A stretch of 64,000 nucleotides of DNA from Parelaphostrongylus tenuis (lineage: Eukaryota; Nematoda; Chromadorea; Rhabditida; Metastrongylidae). Position numbers and translations under genes: made by a program. Under the pieces are notes generated by a model. It made no database searches. It was not told the origin of the DNA and saw only the letters and a program-made list of their open reading frames with translations. Shown here piece by piece: positions 34,791-48,300 of this stretch (positions are counted from its first letter, which is position 1; every line of letters begins with the position of its first letter). The DNA is taken from contig JAHQIW010007128.1 in the NCBI GenBank assembly GCA_019055375.1, forward strand, positions 186,001 to 250,000. The letters run 5' to 3'.

Positions 34791-37700
34791 TGTGCTGCAG
34801 TCCCGTGACAGGCAGCCAGTGTTCGTATCTAGGACGAGTTTGAGCCTTGCTCGACAAGCGCTGATGGGATTGCATTCACTTGAGGAAATATTTAGTTGAG
34901 AAAATTACGTGTAATCTAACTTTATTCGATACCTCATTCATTTTTAACGCGAACGTACGATGTGAAGTACGGCTACAGCATTGCTGAGATATGGGATAAG
35001 GGCTTAAGCTGGAACCGAATGTATATGGAGTGAATTGAGCAACAGCCTTTTTCATAAGCTCGAAATAAATGAAGTTAAAATCTTGATTTCATATACGGCT
35101 TTTATTTAACTGGGTTCAGTGCCGATTTGTACATTACAAATCAATCACGTGACTGGTCATTGCTGATATCCACCAATTACGGTTAAAAAAACACGGCTGA
35201 GGAGAAGGCAGAGTGACAGCCTCGATAGCTCAGAGTGAAAGTGGGCGCCCGCGAAAGGATAGTCGTGGTTTGAGTACACTCTACAAGCATTAGCTTCCAC
35301 GTTTCGCTCGTCTCTTAGCATCTTGTAATTATACTTCTCAAATTATGCATAGTCTTTCCACAGGTGAGTGTCCTACTCATGGGAATCGAACTGCCGTGTA
35401 CAGGAAAAGAGTCTCGTCCCATAAGAGGATTACCGTAGTTATGCGAGAGATATTCGACATTCTCATGCAAAAGAAAAATAGCACGACAGAGACGTCTAGC
35501 GTATCAATTGTGATATTAAAATGTATTGAGTTTTTCCAGTGAAGAAGTCGAGAAAGATAATGAAAGTGAACCTCTTTTGCTTCTTTTTTTCAGAGCTCAT
35601 GTTGAGTTGAATTTGTTGAAATATTCAAGTAGCTTGTGAGCGCTTGGCATTGTGCATCTATAGCATCTACGTGGTTGTCAGGAAATGGCAGAGAAGTTTT
35701 GCTGCACCCGTACTGATCCTCCTTTTTACTGATTGTATCACATTGTGACCGAAGAAATTTGCGCTTCTTGCAACAAGTCTCAATATCCAACGGTATGCTA
35801 GAAGCTCAATATGAGCATAGGAAACTCTCTTCGTCGTTATTCAACGAAATGTCATTTCAAACGACTGCCTTTGAAGGAAATTACCCCAAGAAGAACCTTC
35901 AAAGACACGAAAATCGAGATTACTCGTGTCATCCGAAATTCTTGGCTATCTTCGCCATCTTTACTTTTCTTCCCGAGCAACTTCACTTGATAACTTCACT
36001 CAGCTAGAAGTCTTTTTCAATATCTTAAGTGATAAGAATCTAACGACATCCCTACTCTGTTCATTCAACAATTATTTCCATAACTTCATTCCTATATGGG
36101 AAATCGATGTTCCGGAATCTCGAGTCTCGTTATCTTGCAAAAGTGAGCGAGAAAAAAGACTTTGAAGCGACATTCTACTTTAGGACATCACGACTAATCT
36201 TCAGTGGAATGTGGCATTTTTGAATAAAATCAATAAGTGTGTAAATCCTGGCGCTGTGTTTAGAATTATCATCTAAATCAGTAAGAGGCTCAATCTTAGG
36301 CAACCTTAACTACGATTGACTTTTATCGTTGATAATGCTTTAGTAGAAGAGTATTTTGCTCTAAATCAACAACAGATAGATATTAAACTCTACTGATTTT
36401 ATTCACTGTCTTCTATTGTGGCTCTTTCAAAACACTTAACCTTTTTCTGATTGTTTTCTCCTTCATTCACAGTAAAGTGTGAAAAACCTTCAAAATGAAC
36501 TTTGAACATGTTTCTGACTATGCGGCTCATCCAATTACCGCTTTCTGCTACAAGTATTCTAAACTTAAGACTTCTATGTGCATTTGTTTGCAAAGCATCG
36601 GGCATGACCACATCTCAAACCAGACAATGATGAAATTCTGTGATGAAAGCGGATACCGTATTCTGCATTAAAACTCTCTAATCTGAAAAATGAGTGATTT
36701 GAGTTAAGATATATTAGAATATTTTAATTAGACTAGCTCCGAACTACGATTTCGAGCTAAGATATCATTTTCTGCAGTTCTGCACGATTTCTAACCTAAG
36801 TAACGATTTTCTCAGTTATGAACTGACATTGCAAACCGTTTTTGAATCACAGAATTTTATATGTTTTCGCGCTTTCACATCGTCTACAACAACAGTGGTT
36901 AGCGAATGGGACAACCGCTTTCTTGTATTCGACTGTTACGTCGTAACTTAGAACAAAAGAAGGAAAAAAGGCTTGTGAAAGCAAAACAGAGAAGTTTATT
37001 GGAGTGGAAAATGATATCAGGATGATTTTTGCTGAAGTATAAATGAAAATGGACGCTTTACTCCTATCTAATTATTCGAATCGTTTCAAATTTTGTTCTG
37101 AGAAAACAATCCTTGGTGTGATGTCATGGAAGAGAAGACAGATGTTTTCGATTGCTAAGAAAAACCTGAAAGTCAATTTCCTCGATGATCCTTGCGAATA
37201 CGCTTAACCTAGGTTTAGAAAACTATTAACCAATGAACAGATGACAATACGGGTTACTAGTAGAATGATTAGATTTAGTGGCCCGTCCGTTAATCATCTG
37301 CAACGAGTTTTTCTTTGAGGATCTTTTTTGAATTTGTCAGTTGGTTTCAAGGCAAACAGAGACTATTCAATTGCTTGTCAAGGATGGCGAACGATTTTGC
37401 GGTACATTGACCGGCTACTATCGACGGCAGCGATTTGTTGGTTTATCGTGATTTTACCGTTAACCGCACCTCAATCAAATAAATCGTGTCGAGAATTAAT
37501 CTGAAGATGAACGAACAACGATGGACGCCGAGTTGTCTGTCTAACAATGCCGTTTACTATGACCTTTGAATCGACAACAAGTAATCTTCGTCTGACTACG
37601 GTAACCAACACAACGACCTTGTTCGCACAACAATATGTTGATTTTACAAGTTCCTCGTTATCGTAACGGAAACTGTAACAGTTGAGAGTCCACGTGATCT

Positions 37701-39946
37701 TAATCTACTTAAAATCATGTTTGGTGATACATTACTTGGCTGACTGACGTTCTCCTTTAGCACTATAGCAGAACAATCAAGAAATTAGCTCAGTGATAGA
37801 GATTTTTTTTCGTACTGAAGTCAGCAGGATGAAAATAACGGACGAACTGAAAAAAATTTTAGCCACCTTTCAGATCTTTATTGAAATCATTTAAATCAGT
37901 TAGATCTACTAGTTTTTCTGCTGAGTATTTATTTTATGGAATTTTTTCAAAAAAAATTACAAAGACTCATAGACAGCTGGTATAGCTGCTATTAGTGAAA
38001 GCAGTAGAAACACATCTGTTTCAAATACTATTCGATCACTAATGTGGCTCGTTTGTACGATACAGTCAACGAGGAGCTTACCTCACATCTGATCCATTGG
38101 CTCGTCTAGAGATTCTCAACAGAGTTAACATTGATATAAAATGGAAATTTCGGTTCTGTAGCGTTGGAGTGCAAGCGATCATCTAAGTAGATCTGCTTTA
38201 CTTAATATCCTATTTATTTATTTGCCTATTTATTTATCGATTTTCATTCATCACTCCTCGTAGTATGCTGCGGGTCCCACTATCTATTTCATTCGGTTCG
38301 TTGTCCTACAACTATCAATCAGAAAAGTTCATGGGTTCTCTTCTTCATTCTACTACCCTTTGAAGAAATTATTTTTTTCAGAAATGTTAAATTCTGTTGA
38401 ACTCCGTTGAATTTTTGTAATAGTTTCGCTGAAGCGTTCCGGTGTCTTCATCACAGACACCCGTCAACTTTTGTGAAACGGAGAGAACTTTCCCCCTGCA
38501 AGTCTAACCCCAATCCAGCGATTCCAAAAGATCTGAGGCCTGGTTGCTCTTCAAGAGAGGATCGAACAAGATATTATGTATGTATTATTGCACGGCGTCT
38601 GTAGCCACTGTGCTTTTAGAGCCTCATGTTTCGATATTACATGACGTCACCACGCTAATGATTAGTACGTATGCTTTTGAGCAATTTCATACTCTGAGAG
38701 TAGTCAATCTTCCAAAGATAGCTCTTTTCCTTACACTCGAATCTGTTCAGTCATTTTTTTGACAATTCTACTACTGTGCTGTGGTTTTCAAAATTAAAGA
38801 AGCTTAGATTCTCATGTGTCACAATTTTTCTTACCGTATACGATTCATCGTCAATCAAAGCAGTGAATCCTGGAGCTTACTGGACGTGAGACAGGCTCAG
38901 ACATGAGGCGCCACATTGTCCTAGAAACTTGGACATCATCGGATCAGTTTTTCTCCCTCGTTCCCAGTATCCAATGTTGGTTTTGCTTTCTATTGCCGAA
39001 AACGATTTTCCTTACGCAGCGTTTGAATGGCAAACATTTTATGCTGGAATTTCTTTTGGAGTGCAATCTTCAATAATCCTTCTATTTTTTAGATGCCATC
39101 CAAAACTTTCATATATTTATTCGTGAAACTTCTGTATAGCTTCTCGCTCAAGACAGCCTGTCATTGGCGTTTGCGATGCCTTCCATTATTTCTGTCCTCT
39201 CTTTCTTCATGTCTCTCTTTCTTTCCCTCTCTTCACTCATTCATCTTTTCAAGACTGGTTGGGATTACCTACTAATAGAAAAACATCGGATGGGTCTCAG
39301 TTGTGCTTCACTGTTTTCATTTCTGATCGAGATTTTCGACATTTATACTAATTCTGGAAAACCAGTTGCGTAATTCTATCTCTTTTCCTTTAACTGGATC
39401 GTCTTCTATTACTCAAAGCCATCAAACCGAAAAATAGGACTCCTTCATTTACTTTCCTTCGTTTCTTTCCTTTTTGATTCTCTTCTTTCAGTCATGCTGC
39501 CGTCATGTCATAATCACATTTCAAAATCATATCAGTTGCCTTTGTGGAGATTCCCTATAAAACTTCCAGGATCTTCATGGACATCTCGTATCTCATCGAA
39601 ATCATTTTAGTAGATCCTTATATCATGGTGGAGTCTCAGCGTAGTGGGTACGACTTGGGTGGACGAATGACGTTCATAACAGAATGACGTTTACATGTTG
39701 ACGCCATAGTCTTTGCTTCCTATGATATATTTCATCAACTATGCTAATATTAGAGTATGAAGACGATTTTTTGTGTCGTGGCCAATTTGCCTCGCTCTAT
39801 TTGAGAACAACGGCTGTGCTTGATGTTTCTTCTCTCTTGCCGAGGTGTTGGAATTCAGGGATATTCACCTCTCTCTATGCTCAGAGTTTTCCTCTCACTA
39901 ATCGAGGCCGAGGCCAAACGTACCATTCAACGATATCAGTGTGATA

Positions 39947-39948
<2 letters not shown>

Positions 39949-39989
<41 letters not shown>

Positions 39990-40053
39990 TACACACACAT
40001 ACACACATCACGCACACACATACATACATACACACACACACATACACACACAA
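39949..40053. repeat. CA/TA microsatellite private to right arm
   Basis: Interrupted (AC)n with a short TA lead, at the place where the left arm has only ATTACCCATGCAACACAAAT (reverse complement, near 8850). Open frames over this tract are artefacts of the repeat. Confidence 0.95.
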
Positions 40054-42496
40054 CACAAATTTATCTGCCCCACTAAAACTCTTTTTATCATTTGCTTCTT
40101 TCTTACACTTCATAAACCACACTTTAGAATCAGTGCAGTGGTTTGTTTTGTAGCTGCTTTGATGAAAATACCATTTTTGAAATAACAGCTAAGCCATCCC
40201 TTTACCTATGATCATTCTTCTACTCGTCGTCTTTTACCACCGCGCTCATTAACGCGGGGGATCAAAAGGAGTTAAGATCATTTAGAGCTGAGATGAAAAG
40301 ATTTCTGACTTCTTCAAAATATTAATTCCAAATGTTATGATTATTCATGTTGTACCGGCTGTCTCCGTTGCTTATCACATTCATCATCATCTGCCGTTCC
40401 CGCCGCGCCTCATGTTGCCAAGTTCGTGGGAATACAAATTGCTATTGTCCTTCAACGTGTAGCGAGTTTGAATCCTTACGCAAGATCACCAAAAGAAACA
40501 CTAAAAAAACTACGACAACAGGCTGGGAGACAGTGTGGAGGTCTGTAGAGCATGTCCGCCACAACCGGGTCACCGGTGGGCGTTGAAGACAGCGATCAAA
40601 CCGTGGAGTTTTTGGATTCATCCTCTCCCAGACCTTAGTCATACTTCATTTTTTATCTAAATGACACTTCCGTAACAATCATCAAAGCTTCTCAATATTC
40701 CTCTTAAGTATTGTTCCCTTACGACAATGTACCTAGTGGACAGAGAAATGCGAAGTCCTCAGAGATCTCAGTACTAGAACATTGACAAGCTAGGCTTTCA
40801 TCTATGAAGGAACTTTTTAATTCTCCCATCCTAAGTATCAAATAAACTCTGCTAGGACTTCAGATTCTTCTCCACATTCTTGCTCTTCGTGCTTGACAAT
40901 GAGAGCTGTAGTAGCACCGTTATGTTGCGGACCATTTTGTTGTATATTATAAACTAGCGAAACTATTTTTTTTGTTACAATAGAAATATATCTATATATT
41001 AAAGGAACTTCTCGTTTGTAAATCGTAGTGCGTTTGATTTTAATTCGATTACAGGACCACGTCAATATTACAGAACTAGTCGGTAAACTTCGAATTGAAA
41101 AACCTTTAGAGACCGTAAGTAGCACTAACGGCGAAAAATGTGTTCATTGGCCGAGACATTTTTTATCAGAATTTTATTTTGAAGTTGTAAACTTTCCTTA
41201 AAAATGTTCAGTAAAGAAAACAAATTGTTCTTCAAACCTTCATCTTTTTATAATGTCAGAAGAGACTGAAGAGAATTGCTAGCGAAAATATAACTTTCAA
41301 GTGCTCAGACACTAAAACGTCTTAGAGAAGATCGAATGACTGATTCTCTCACACCTATTCAAGCGGAAGTCCAACAACTATTGTGTGATGTTATGGTGAG
41401 CAATAGGGTGATTGTTATGAACTCATGAGGAAACGATCGCCCGCGTCGTGAGGTCACCAGCCGAAACCATAATGTGACGATCTCATAGGCGAACGGTGGA
41501 ACGAATGGACGAGCGGGCAGGCAGATGGACGACTGATCACGTTCGTTGTGGTAGATTACTTTGTCATCTCAACACTTAACAGGGTTTCCTTTCTCGTTGA
41601 TGATTCGTTTGACGGAATATAGCTTTTTTCAATTTGCTTTCGTCACAGTGTCCGCCAGTTTGCTTTATTCTAAAACAATTCGTCTTTGTACTTTGAGTGT
41701 TTCCGTAGTCAAGTCTACCTCAAAGCACACGATACTCATTTTTTTCTTCGGGATTTTTTATTATAGTGTCGTTTGAAGACAGATTATACTTCAGTGTAGC
41801 CCATGGCGCCATTCTTATAATATTAATTCGTGCCATATGCGATTTGTGAAGTCGTTAGGAGCTGTCGCATAACAACCGAGCTTTTTCATGATCAGCAGGT
41901 ATGTTAATATTTTAAAGGCTTTTTTTGCTTCAGAAAACAATACAAGACTACCTGCACCTGATTTAAATACTTTGGTGTATAAAAGAGACAGAATAGTAAC
42001 CAAATAAGTAAATATTCGTATACCGAATGGAGTAAAAATGCAGAAAAATCGGAGGTTTGTAAACCACCCAGGTGTGCAACGCACTAGATTCAACTATAAC
42101 AGCGGAGAAGTGATATAGCACATTTGGCTTGCGCAATCACTGCGAGAGCCTACTTTATCGCATGTTTTTTATTTTCTAAGACAAGCTTGACACCATTTCG
42201 TCTCTCCGGACCGTATGGAAGGGTCGGTTTGCCCGTGACCTGCAATCGAAACACTCTCACTGAGCGAAACAAGCTTTCTTTAGTTATTATAGTAGTCAAA
42301 TGTCATAAGATTCTATCGCATTCAGTGTCTGCCGTGTTAGATAGGTCATTTATACAGTTCCTCCACCGTTGAGATGACCATATTGCTACAAATCTTTTTT
42401 TATGTGATTTTTAACCTAATCCGGCATGACATAGCGTGCGATTCCCACCACATCTTTTCAAGCATTTTGTGCAGAACTGATTACCTACAATCGGAA

Positions 42497-42748
42497 ATCA
42501 TCTTATTTGACCGCCGATTGCGGTGTTATGATGTTTAAATAAACCCGATAATGTAGAGTGGTGTGCAAAATCGTTTGCGTCAACCGGGATTTGAACACAA
42601 ATTGCACCGTGCAACGGTTAGTACGTGCTCCCGAGAGCGAGGTGTCGGTTCGAATACCGCTGACGCAAGTTTTTCTACACAGCACTCCACATTATTGGGT
42701 ATACTATAACATCATACTACTGCAAGTGGCAGTCAAATTAAAAGAAAA
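42497..42748. repeat. Head-to-head SINE-A pair at outer edge of right arm
   Basis: Left half (minus): TTATTTGACCGCCGATTGCG, GTGGTGTGCAAAATCG, GTCAACCGGGATTTGAAC. Right half (plus): CAACGGTTAGTACGTGC, GTCGGTTCGAATACCGC, CACAGCACTCCACATTATTG and TAACATCATAC. It begins within about 10 bp of the arm end. Confidence 0.7.
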
Positions 42749-42951
42749 AAAGAATTTGAGTTGAGAATATCGTAAGCCATTCACATAAGACGTTCTGATG
42801 CATTTCAAAACTCGATACTCTTCGCCATTATTTGCCAGCGAATTTAACTGCTGCTTGAGAATTTCCATCCCCGTTACAAAGCCTGCTGATTTATAGTTGC
42901 AGATTTTCATTCAAACGCGAGCTCATTAACAGACCACATGGCAAGTTGGTC

Positions 42952-43022
42952 GCGTGGATGGTTCAGTGGTGGAATGCTCGCCTGCCACGCGGGCGACCCG
43001 TGTTCGATTCCCGGCCAATACA
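42952..43022 (+). tRNA. tRNA-Gly (GCC)-like, probably pseudogene
   Basis: The 71-nt length and order fit tRNA-Gly: GGTTCAGTGGTGGAATGC (D arm), CTCGCCTGCCACGCGGG (intact anticodon stem with GCC), GTTCGATTCCCGGCC (T arm). The acceptor stem is damaged: GCGTGGA against CCAATAC pairs at only four of seven positions, and one T-stem pair is lost. The preceding 20 bases (CAGACCACATGGCAAGTTGG) are hairpin-element sequence, so this copy may have been moved with a repeat. Confidence 0.55.
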
Positions 43023-43181
43023 CTAAAAAATGATAGTCCAGTGGAGTTTTCGGTGCGATTGACGCACCGACTTTGTTTGGTTCAGTGGACTTCGTTGGTA
43101 CAGTTGCTGATGAAATATGTTGAGATTGATCGTGATCTTAGGAAAACACTCGAAACGAGTTAGCATCAACATTAGTTAGCG

Positions 43182-43440
43182 ATGAAGGAAAAGTGTCCGA
43201 CATTGATTCCTCGAAAGTGCGCGCTGTTTCTGCAAGACAATGCCAAAACCCATCAGTTAAAAAGACTAGGGAGAATTTTGATGAACTGGAGGGAGTCGAG
43301 CTCTTGCAGCACTCGGCTTACAGTCCAGATCCTGCGCCGTCCGCTTATGGTCTTTTCCGCTCAATGGAATATTTCCTGCGTGTACTCCGATTCAAGATAT
43401 ATTCTTTCCTCGTATTCTTCTAAAACGTGGCAGAATATTG
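43182..43440 (+). pseudogene. mariner-family transposase fragment
   Basis: One frame gives FLQDNAKTHQLKR, the motif with the second catalytic Asp; the other gives HSAYSPDPAPSAYGLFRSME then YFLR, the C-terminal mariner motif. The third catalytic Asp (normally SDYHLF) is changed to Ala and the two parts lie in different frames. Only the last third of the transposase is present, without recognisable terminal repeats. Transposase function is lost. Confidence 0.8.
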
Positions 43441-43562
43441 CTTGAGCGAGTCTCGTTGCAATCTTGCAAAGGAGCCCTTTTCTTACTGCGGCTTCCAATT
43501 AGACAAGATTGTTCCATTGTAGAAGTAATCAAAAACTGTTCGCGCTATCCGACCATTAAAAA

Positions 43563-43766
43563 AGAATGCTTAAACCCAAGCGAGGCTGGTACGCTAGGGG
43601 CATACACCGGTGTTTCGGAGATCTCGCCCTCCTCGTCAGTGACCCGTGTCCCACATTAAGCCCTACACTGTAGCTGGGGCGGGGGTCATTGACGAGGAGG
43701 GCGCGACGTCCGAAACACTGATGTATGGCCCTGGTGTACCAACCTCGCTTAGACTTTAAGCATTCT
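43563..43766. mobile_element. Foldback element, about 90-bp arms
   Basis: AGAATGCTTAAACCCAAGCG, GGTACGCTAGGGGCATACAC and CTCGCCCTCCTCGTCAGTGA on the left are mirrored by TCATTGACGAGGAGGGCGCG, ATGTATGGCCCTGGTGTACC and CTTTAAGCATTCT on the right. A related copy is at 63476-63600. The sequence that follows here (TTGAACACAGTCGATGCCAT) reappears in reverse at 63670-63710, so the element is longer than its palindrome. Confidence 0.8.
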
Positions 43767-45377
43767 GTTTTTTGGAATTATTTTGAATGTTTATTGCGAA
43801 GTTTTGAACACAGTCGATGCCATGGATCAGAAAACACTTTGTCAAGACCGCTAATTTTGCGCTAGAAAAATCACAGTTGTACTTTCTTACTTACGGAGAC
43901 TTATTCGTAGCACAAAGCTTTGCATATTCTTTCTCTCTAACATATAAATACTTTCATATGTACATAGTTCAATAAGTTTTCACCTCGGTGGTAATTTTTA
44001 AGCTCTTGGACTTTCTTCTTCATAGGACATGTTCGAAGCCCTGCGCCATTTAGGAGTCTTATCTATATGCTTCCTTACATATATTCATTTATTCACTTGT
44101 ATAACGCATTTTAGCGCATTCTGTGGATCCCAGCAATTCCTCTAATCAATCCACTGCCTCTGGTTGTCATGCTCAAAAACTTTCGGATTTACATGTGGGA
44201 TTTGACTCCGCTTTGAAGAGATTAGTCTTCTTTATGAGTTGTTAAATGCCATTCAGGTAGCTTTCCCTGAAATATGTGGATAATTGGAAGCCAAGCCTTG
44301 ACTGTACGGCATTCTGCGTCGTTTGTGAGCGACTGTAAGTCGTTCCAGGTAAGTTTAGTATCCTCTTTCATTGTTGAACAAGTCAAAGTTTTATTAGTTG
44401 GTTCCGTTCGCTTATGGGGTGAGACGAGAATTTCACGTTTTCATTTATTACTCTCCAGCTGTTTTTGGTAAGCGACCATTCAAGCATCCATTTATTCTTA
44501 CCAGCCACTTCACTTTAAAAATTTTTGCCTTGAACTACGCGTTGAATTCATTCAGGACAACTACGCATACAGTGTCGATCAATACTAAACAGTATAACCA
44601 GGTTGCAGCCCATCGATATTACTAAATAAGTGATCACTCTATTTTCATAGTAAACGAACCAATAGACGAGAACTGAATTTTTTGCTTGCTAAAAAAAATT
44701 CATAGCGGATTTCTACCTTCAAGTTTTAACATTATGCTCCAAGTCTTGCTCCTATCTCAACACTCCGATGCTTATATTTTACCGTACCCTATCGTTAACA
44801 ATGAATTAGGCAGTTGATAAGCAGTTAATACTTTGGTTATAATAACGGCTACAGCTCAACTGAGTCGATGCCAACTTGTAATCTCTAGTCATATAGGCTT
44901 TTAAATAAGAACTAAACAGGAATAAGAAACTGACTTATTTTTACTCTTTGTTTTTTATCTGTTTGTATTTTCGTGAACAGACAATAAAGCGTGAAACGTA
45001 TTGCGTTCACCATTCATTTAGATATAAGCCATCCATCTCCACTGTGTATCGTAGAAGTTGTTTCAATGCTTGTTTGACCAATGAAATTGTTTATTCAAAA
45101 TTACAAATGCATTAAACGCAGTTTTTAAGCACACAGCCAAATCTAGCACCAATTTTCGATATCCTAGAGATAAAGAGTTTGATTAGTTTCAGGTGTCGAT
45201 TAAACTCAGCGATTATGCTTATCGCTAGGCACTCTTAAGTACTGCATTACACTTGTCATGAACCGTAGGCACATTTAAAATTATAATAGCGTATATGCAA
45301 TGCCAGAAATGAAATTTTTAAACATTAACTTATTAGGTTATAATATTGATTGGATTTCTTTCTTATACGGCATTTCG
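43767..45377. other. Intergenic, 3' of ENT: no gene seen
   Basis: AT-rich sequence. Frames such as 44274-44471 and 44398-44625 are open but show no family motif or good splice sites. The plus-strand TTTATT near 45090 gives an AATAAA on the minus strand about 285 bp past the ENT stop, a possible polyadenylation signal. Confidence 0.4.
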
Positions 45378-48300
45378 TTAGCCGATATTGTTCACCATTG
45401 CGGTAATGACCGGTGAAAACGAGACGCCAACCATGATACCTGAAAATACAAATGATATTAGCTGCTTTATATATATATATATATATATATAAATATATAT
45501 ATATGTTTATATGTTATCTATTTATTTATTTGAACCTAATACACCTCACATATGCATATATATACGTATATGTATATGTATATGTATATATACACATATA
45601 TGTATATATGATATATATATATATATATATATATATAATCTTCTAACTGCTTGAAGTCCAACCGAAAAAATTAAGAAAAAATGTGGAGCAATTGCTCGAG
45701 AGCTGCGTCAAAGACACACGTAGTATAATGAGGTTTGAGACTTCACAGTGAAAATAGAGGTTATCGTGAGATTGCTCTCCATGGTTACCATCTTCGCAAC
45801 TTCGTTATCAGTTGAAAAAGTGAAGAAACTCACTCGATAATCAGAAAACAGGCATGATTATCCAAAGTTTGACATGTTCATTGAATAATCCGGCTGGAGA
45901 TATGGTAATGCGCTGATCGCGCCTTATCTAGCCAGGAATCTAGTCATCAAATAATAAACAAATATCTCCACAACCGTAGTAGCTGGCTCATGGTGGCCAT
46001 CTATGAGCGGTGTGACATGACAGGCTTGAGAAATCAGAAATAACTTGTCCAGTCAGTCGGTGATATTCCCAGTCGTACATGAAATGTGATGAAGCAGTGA
46101 TCAACGCGAATTGTGATAATATAAAGGGTGACCAATGAGTTGTTCTCGCGTATATTGTATTTCCTTTCATTTCACACAACTCGATTATCGCATCTACTGT
46201 GCGGTTCTCAGCAATTGTGCTGTTCGGATCGTTCCAATGAAATGTCATCTAAGAAACCTATCGAGCTCGTCGGTCCGCGTGCTGCTTGAGGACAGCCGTC
46301 TTTACAATTTTGGTTGAGTGGTAATCGAGTTGATCCGTCATGAATTTCTGAGATAACCGGACCAAAGTTCCTCACTCGAATTCCAGGGAATGAACTGCTG
46401 TAAGACAAGTTTGGTATCAACTTTACGTCCGCGGAAGGAGGAGAGGGTGATAATATGTTGGAAATAGTACTACTCGTGAACTCAATCAAGTTACAGGTAA
46501 GTGACAGTTTCGCACTTGTTGCCTTTTGGGATCGAAAGCCGGTGAAGTATGAGTTCAGAACAATAAGGATAGGCAAGGAAGGTTACTTTTGTAACACGAT
46601 TGGTATCGTTCAAATAGAATTGACATTTTCTCCACCTTGTTCTAGGTGCACTGTATTCTCACATAGAAAACGAGTCTGTTGTTTCGGTACAAATTCAACT
46701 ATAAATTGAGGATAAGCTTACCTGCAACTAAAAACAACGCTGCTGCCATGCCTGCAGTTTTCGATAATGACTCGGGTACAACTCTGAAAGCTTCCAGGTC
46801 TGAATTTAATTTTCGAATGACTAACAAAGTCGTACTTAGAACTATACTTGAAGTTATCACTGTCTGTATTTGATTGACTGATTCAACAAAAAAAAGTGGT
46901 GAGCAACTGCGTATTTCTGTATGACACAACAAGGTACTGCATGAGAATCAGGAACAAGCTTTTCTATCCTATCTCTTTCCTTCCAATTATCACTTCTACT
47001 TGCACTTGACGATGAAATTTTACTTTCCGAATGAATTGCAAAAGTGCACGCAGCGCTAATCAATAGTATCATCGTAACTTGTAAGCTATACAAAGATTTC
47101 TCAACCAAATTATCGCCATTCTATAAAAATATTACCATCGACGCAAGAAGAGGGCTTCGGCATGCCGATATAATCTCACAAAATTATTCACTGCCTGATA
47201 ATTTCGAGATATGCATGTGCTTTGCTATGAGCAATTATATAGTGCATTACACGTGTTTCGGTTTTCCAGCCTCGTCAGTTGCACGGTGCCTTACGGTTCA
47301 GTCCAGTACGGCGGGGAGATATCCACTGTTAAGAGAGACCAACGACGTAATATTTACACTCGCCATCAAGTCATCAAATCACCGAAAGGGCAGTGTTGTA
47401 CACTATTCCATTGCTCTGGGCTCGTAATCGTAAAATATCATGTCATTTGTTTTGAGTGTTTTCTTAAGACCACGCACAAATTTGATATGCTTGCTAATTA
47501 TTCTTTCATATTATCATTTTCATATCACATGTTTGTCTCTTTATTCCTTATATTATCATAAGCTGTCGTGCATCTGACGAGGCTGGAAGGCCGAGACACG
47601 TGTATTGCACTGTATAAGTACGGATAACAGACTACATGCATGGCTCAAAAATAATTATCAGGCGTACCGAAAATTGAGCGCTGTCTCAAAAACACTCAGA
47701 ACGGATATCAATCACTGCCATCCTCCAAAACATCATGTAAACATTAGAATGAGACGACGTGGGAGTGAAAATTGATGGTCGACAATCACACCATTCTCGC
47801 TTCGCTGATAATATCGTCCATATAACAGGAGGCATCAGCCAGGAGAGAAGAATGTCGACCGATTTCGACAACGTCCGTGGAAAGATTGGCCTTCAATAAA
47901 TCTAATGAAAACAATGTTCATGAGGAACGGATGGGTTTCTAATGCCCCATTCACGCTCAACGGAACGACAATCTCCGAATGCTCCAGTTACGTCTATCCA
48001 GGTCGCGAAGTTAACATGATAAACCACCTAGCTCTAAATTTGAGCAGGAAGAAACGAGTGGCTTGGAAAGTGTTTGAGAGCATCAAGAACGTAGTGAAGA
48101 GGATGAAGAGCATCCGACTCTATGCCCATCTTTTCGACTCGGCGGTTATTCCTGCCCTCACGTATGCAACAGAAACCTGTCGCTACGCAAGCAGGATAAA
48201 ACAGCAGTTGGAATTATTGAACGCGCAGCCGAGAGGCCGATGCTAGGAGTATCTCGTATCTCACAAATGACGGGAGTGATCCGAAACCCTGCATCACGTC

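Larger units (their letters stand above)
33843..42492. repeat. Right arm of the 8.7-kb inverted repeat
   Basis: Reverse complement of 6577-15430. Contents in reverse order match the left arm: SINE-B-like end, reverse transcriptase fragment (34370-34790), the block with near-identical overlapping frames (35590-36007) and the conserved short block (40347-40480). Private differences: a CA microsatellite (39949-40053) and about 150 bp beside it are absent on the left, and the left-arm hairpin insertion is absent here (empty site 36690-36702). Confidence 0.92.

Noticed and set aside
37786..37810. TTAGCTCAGTGATAGAG, a tRNA A-box look-alike in the right arm
   Set aside because: No box B or cloverleaf follows, and the left arm has ordinary diverged sequence at the same place.
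39820..40185. 121-codon frame rich in Thr/His
   Set aside because: It is created by translation of the CA microsatellite and has no counterpart in the other arm.
45452..45646. 64-codon Tyr/Ile-rich frame
   Set aside because: Translation of TA repeats.
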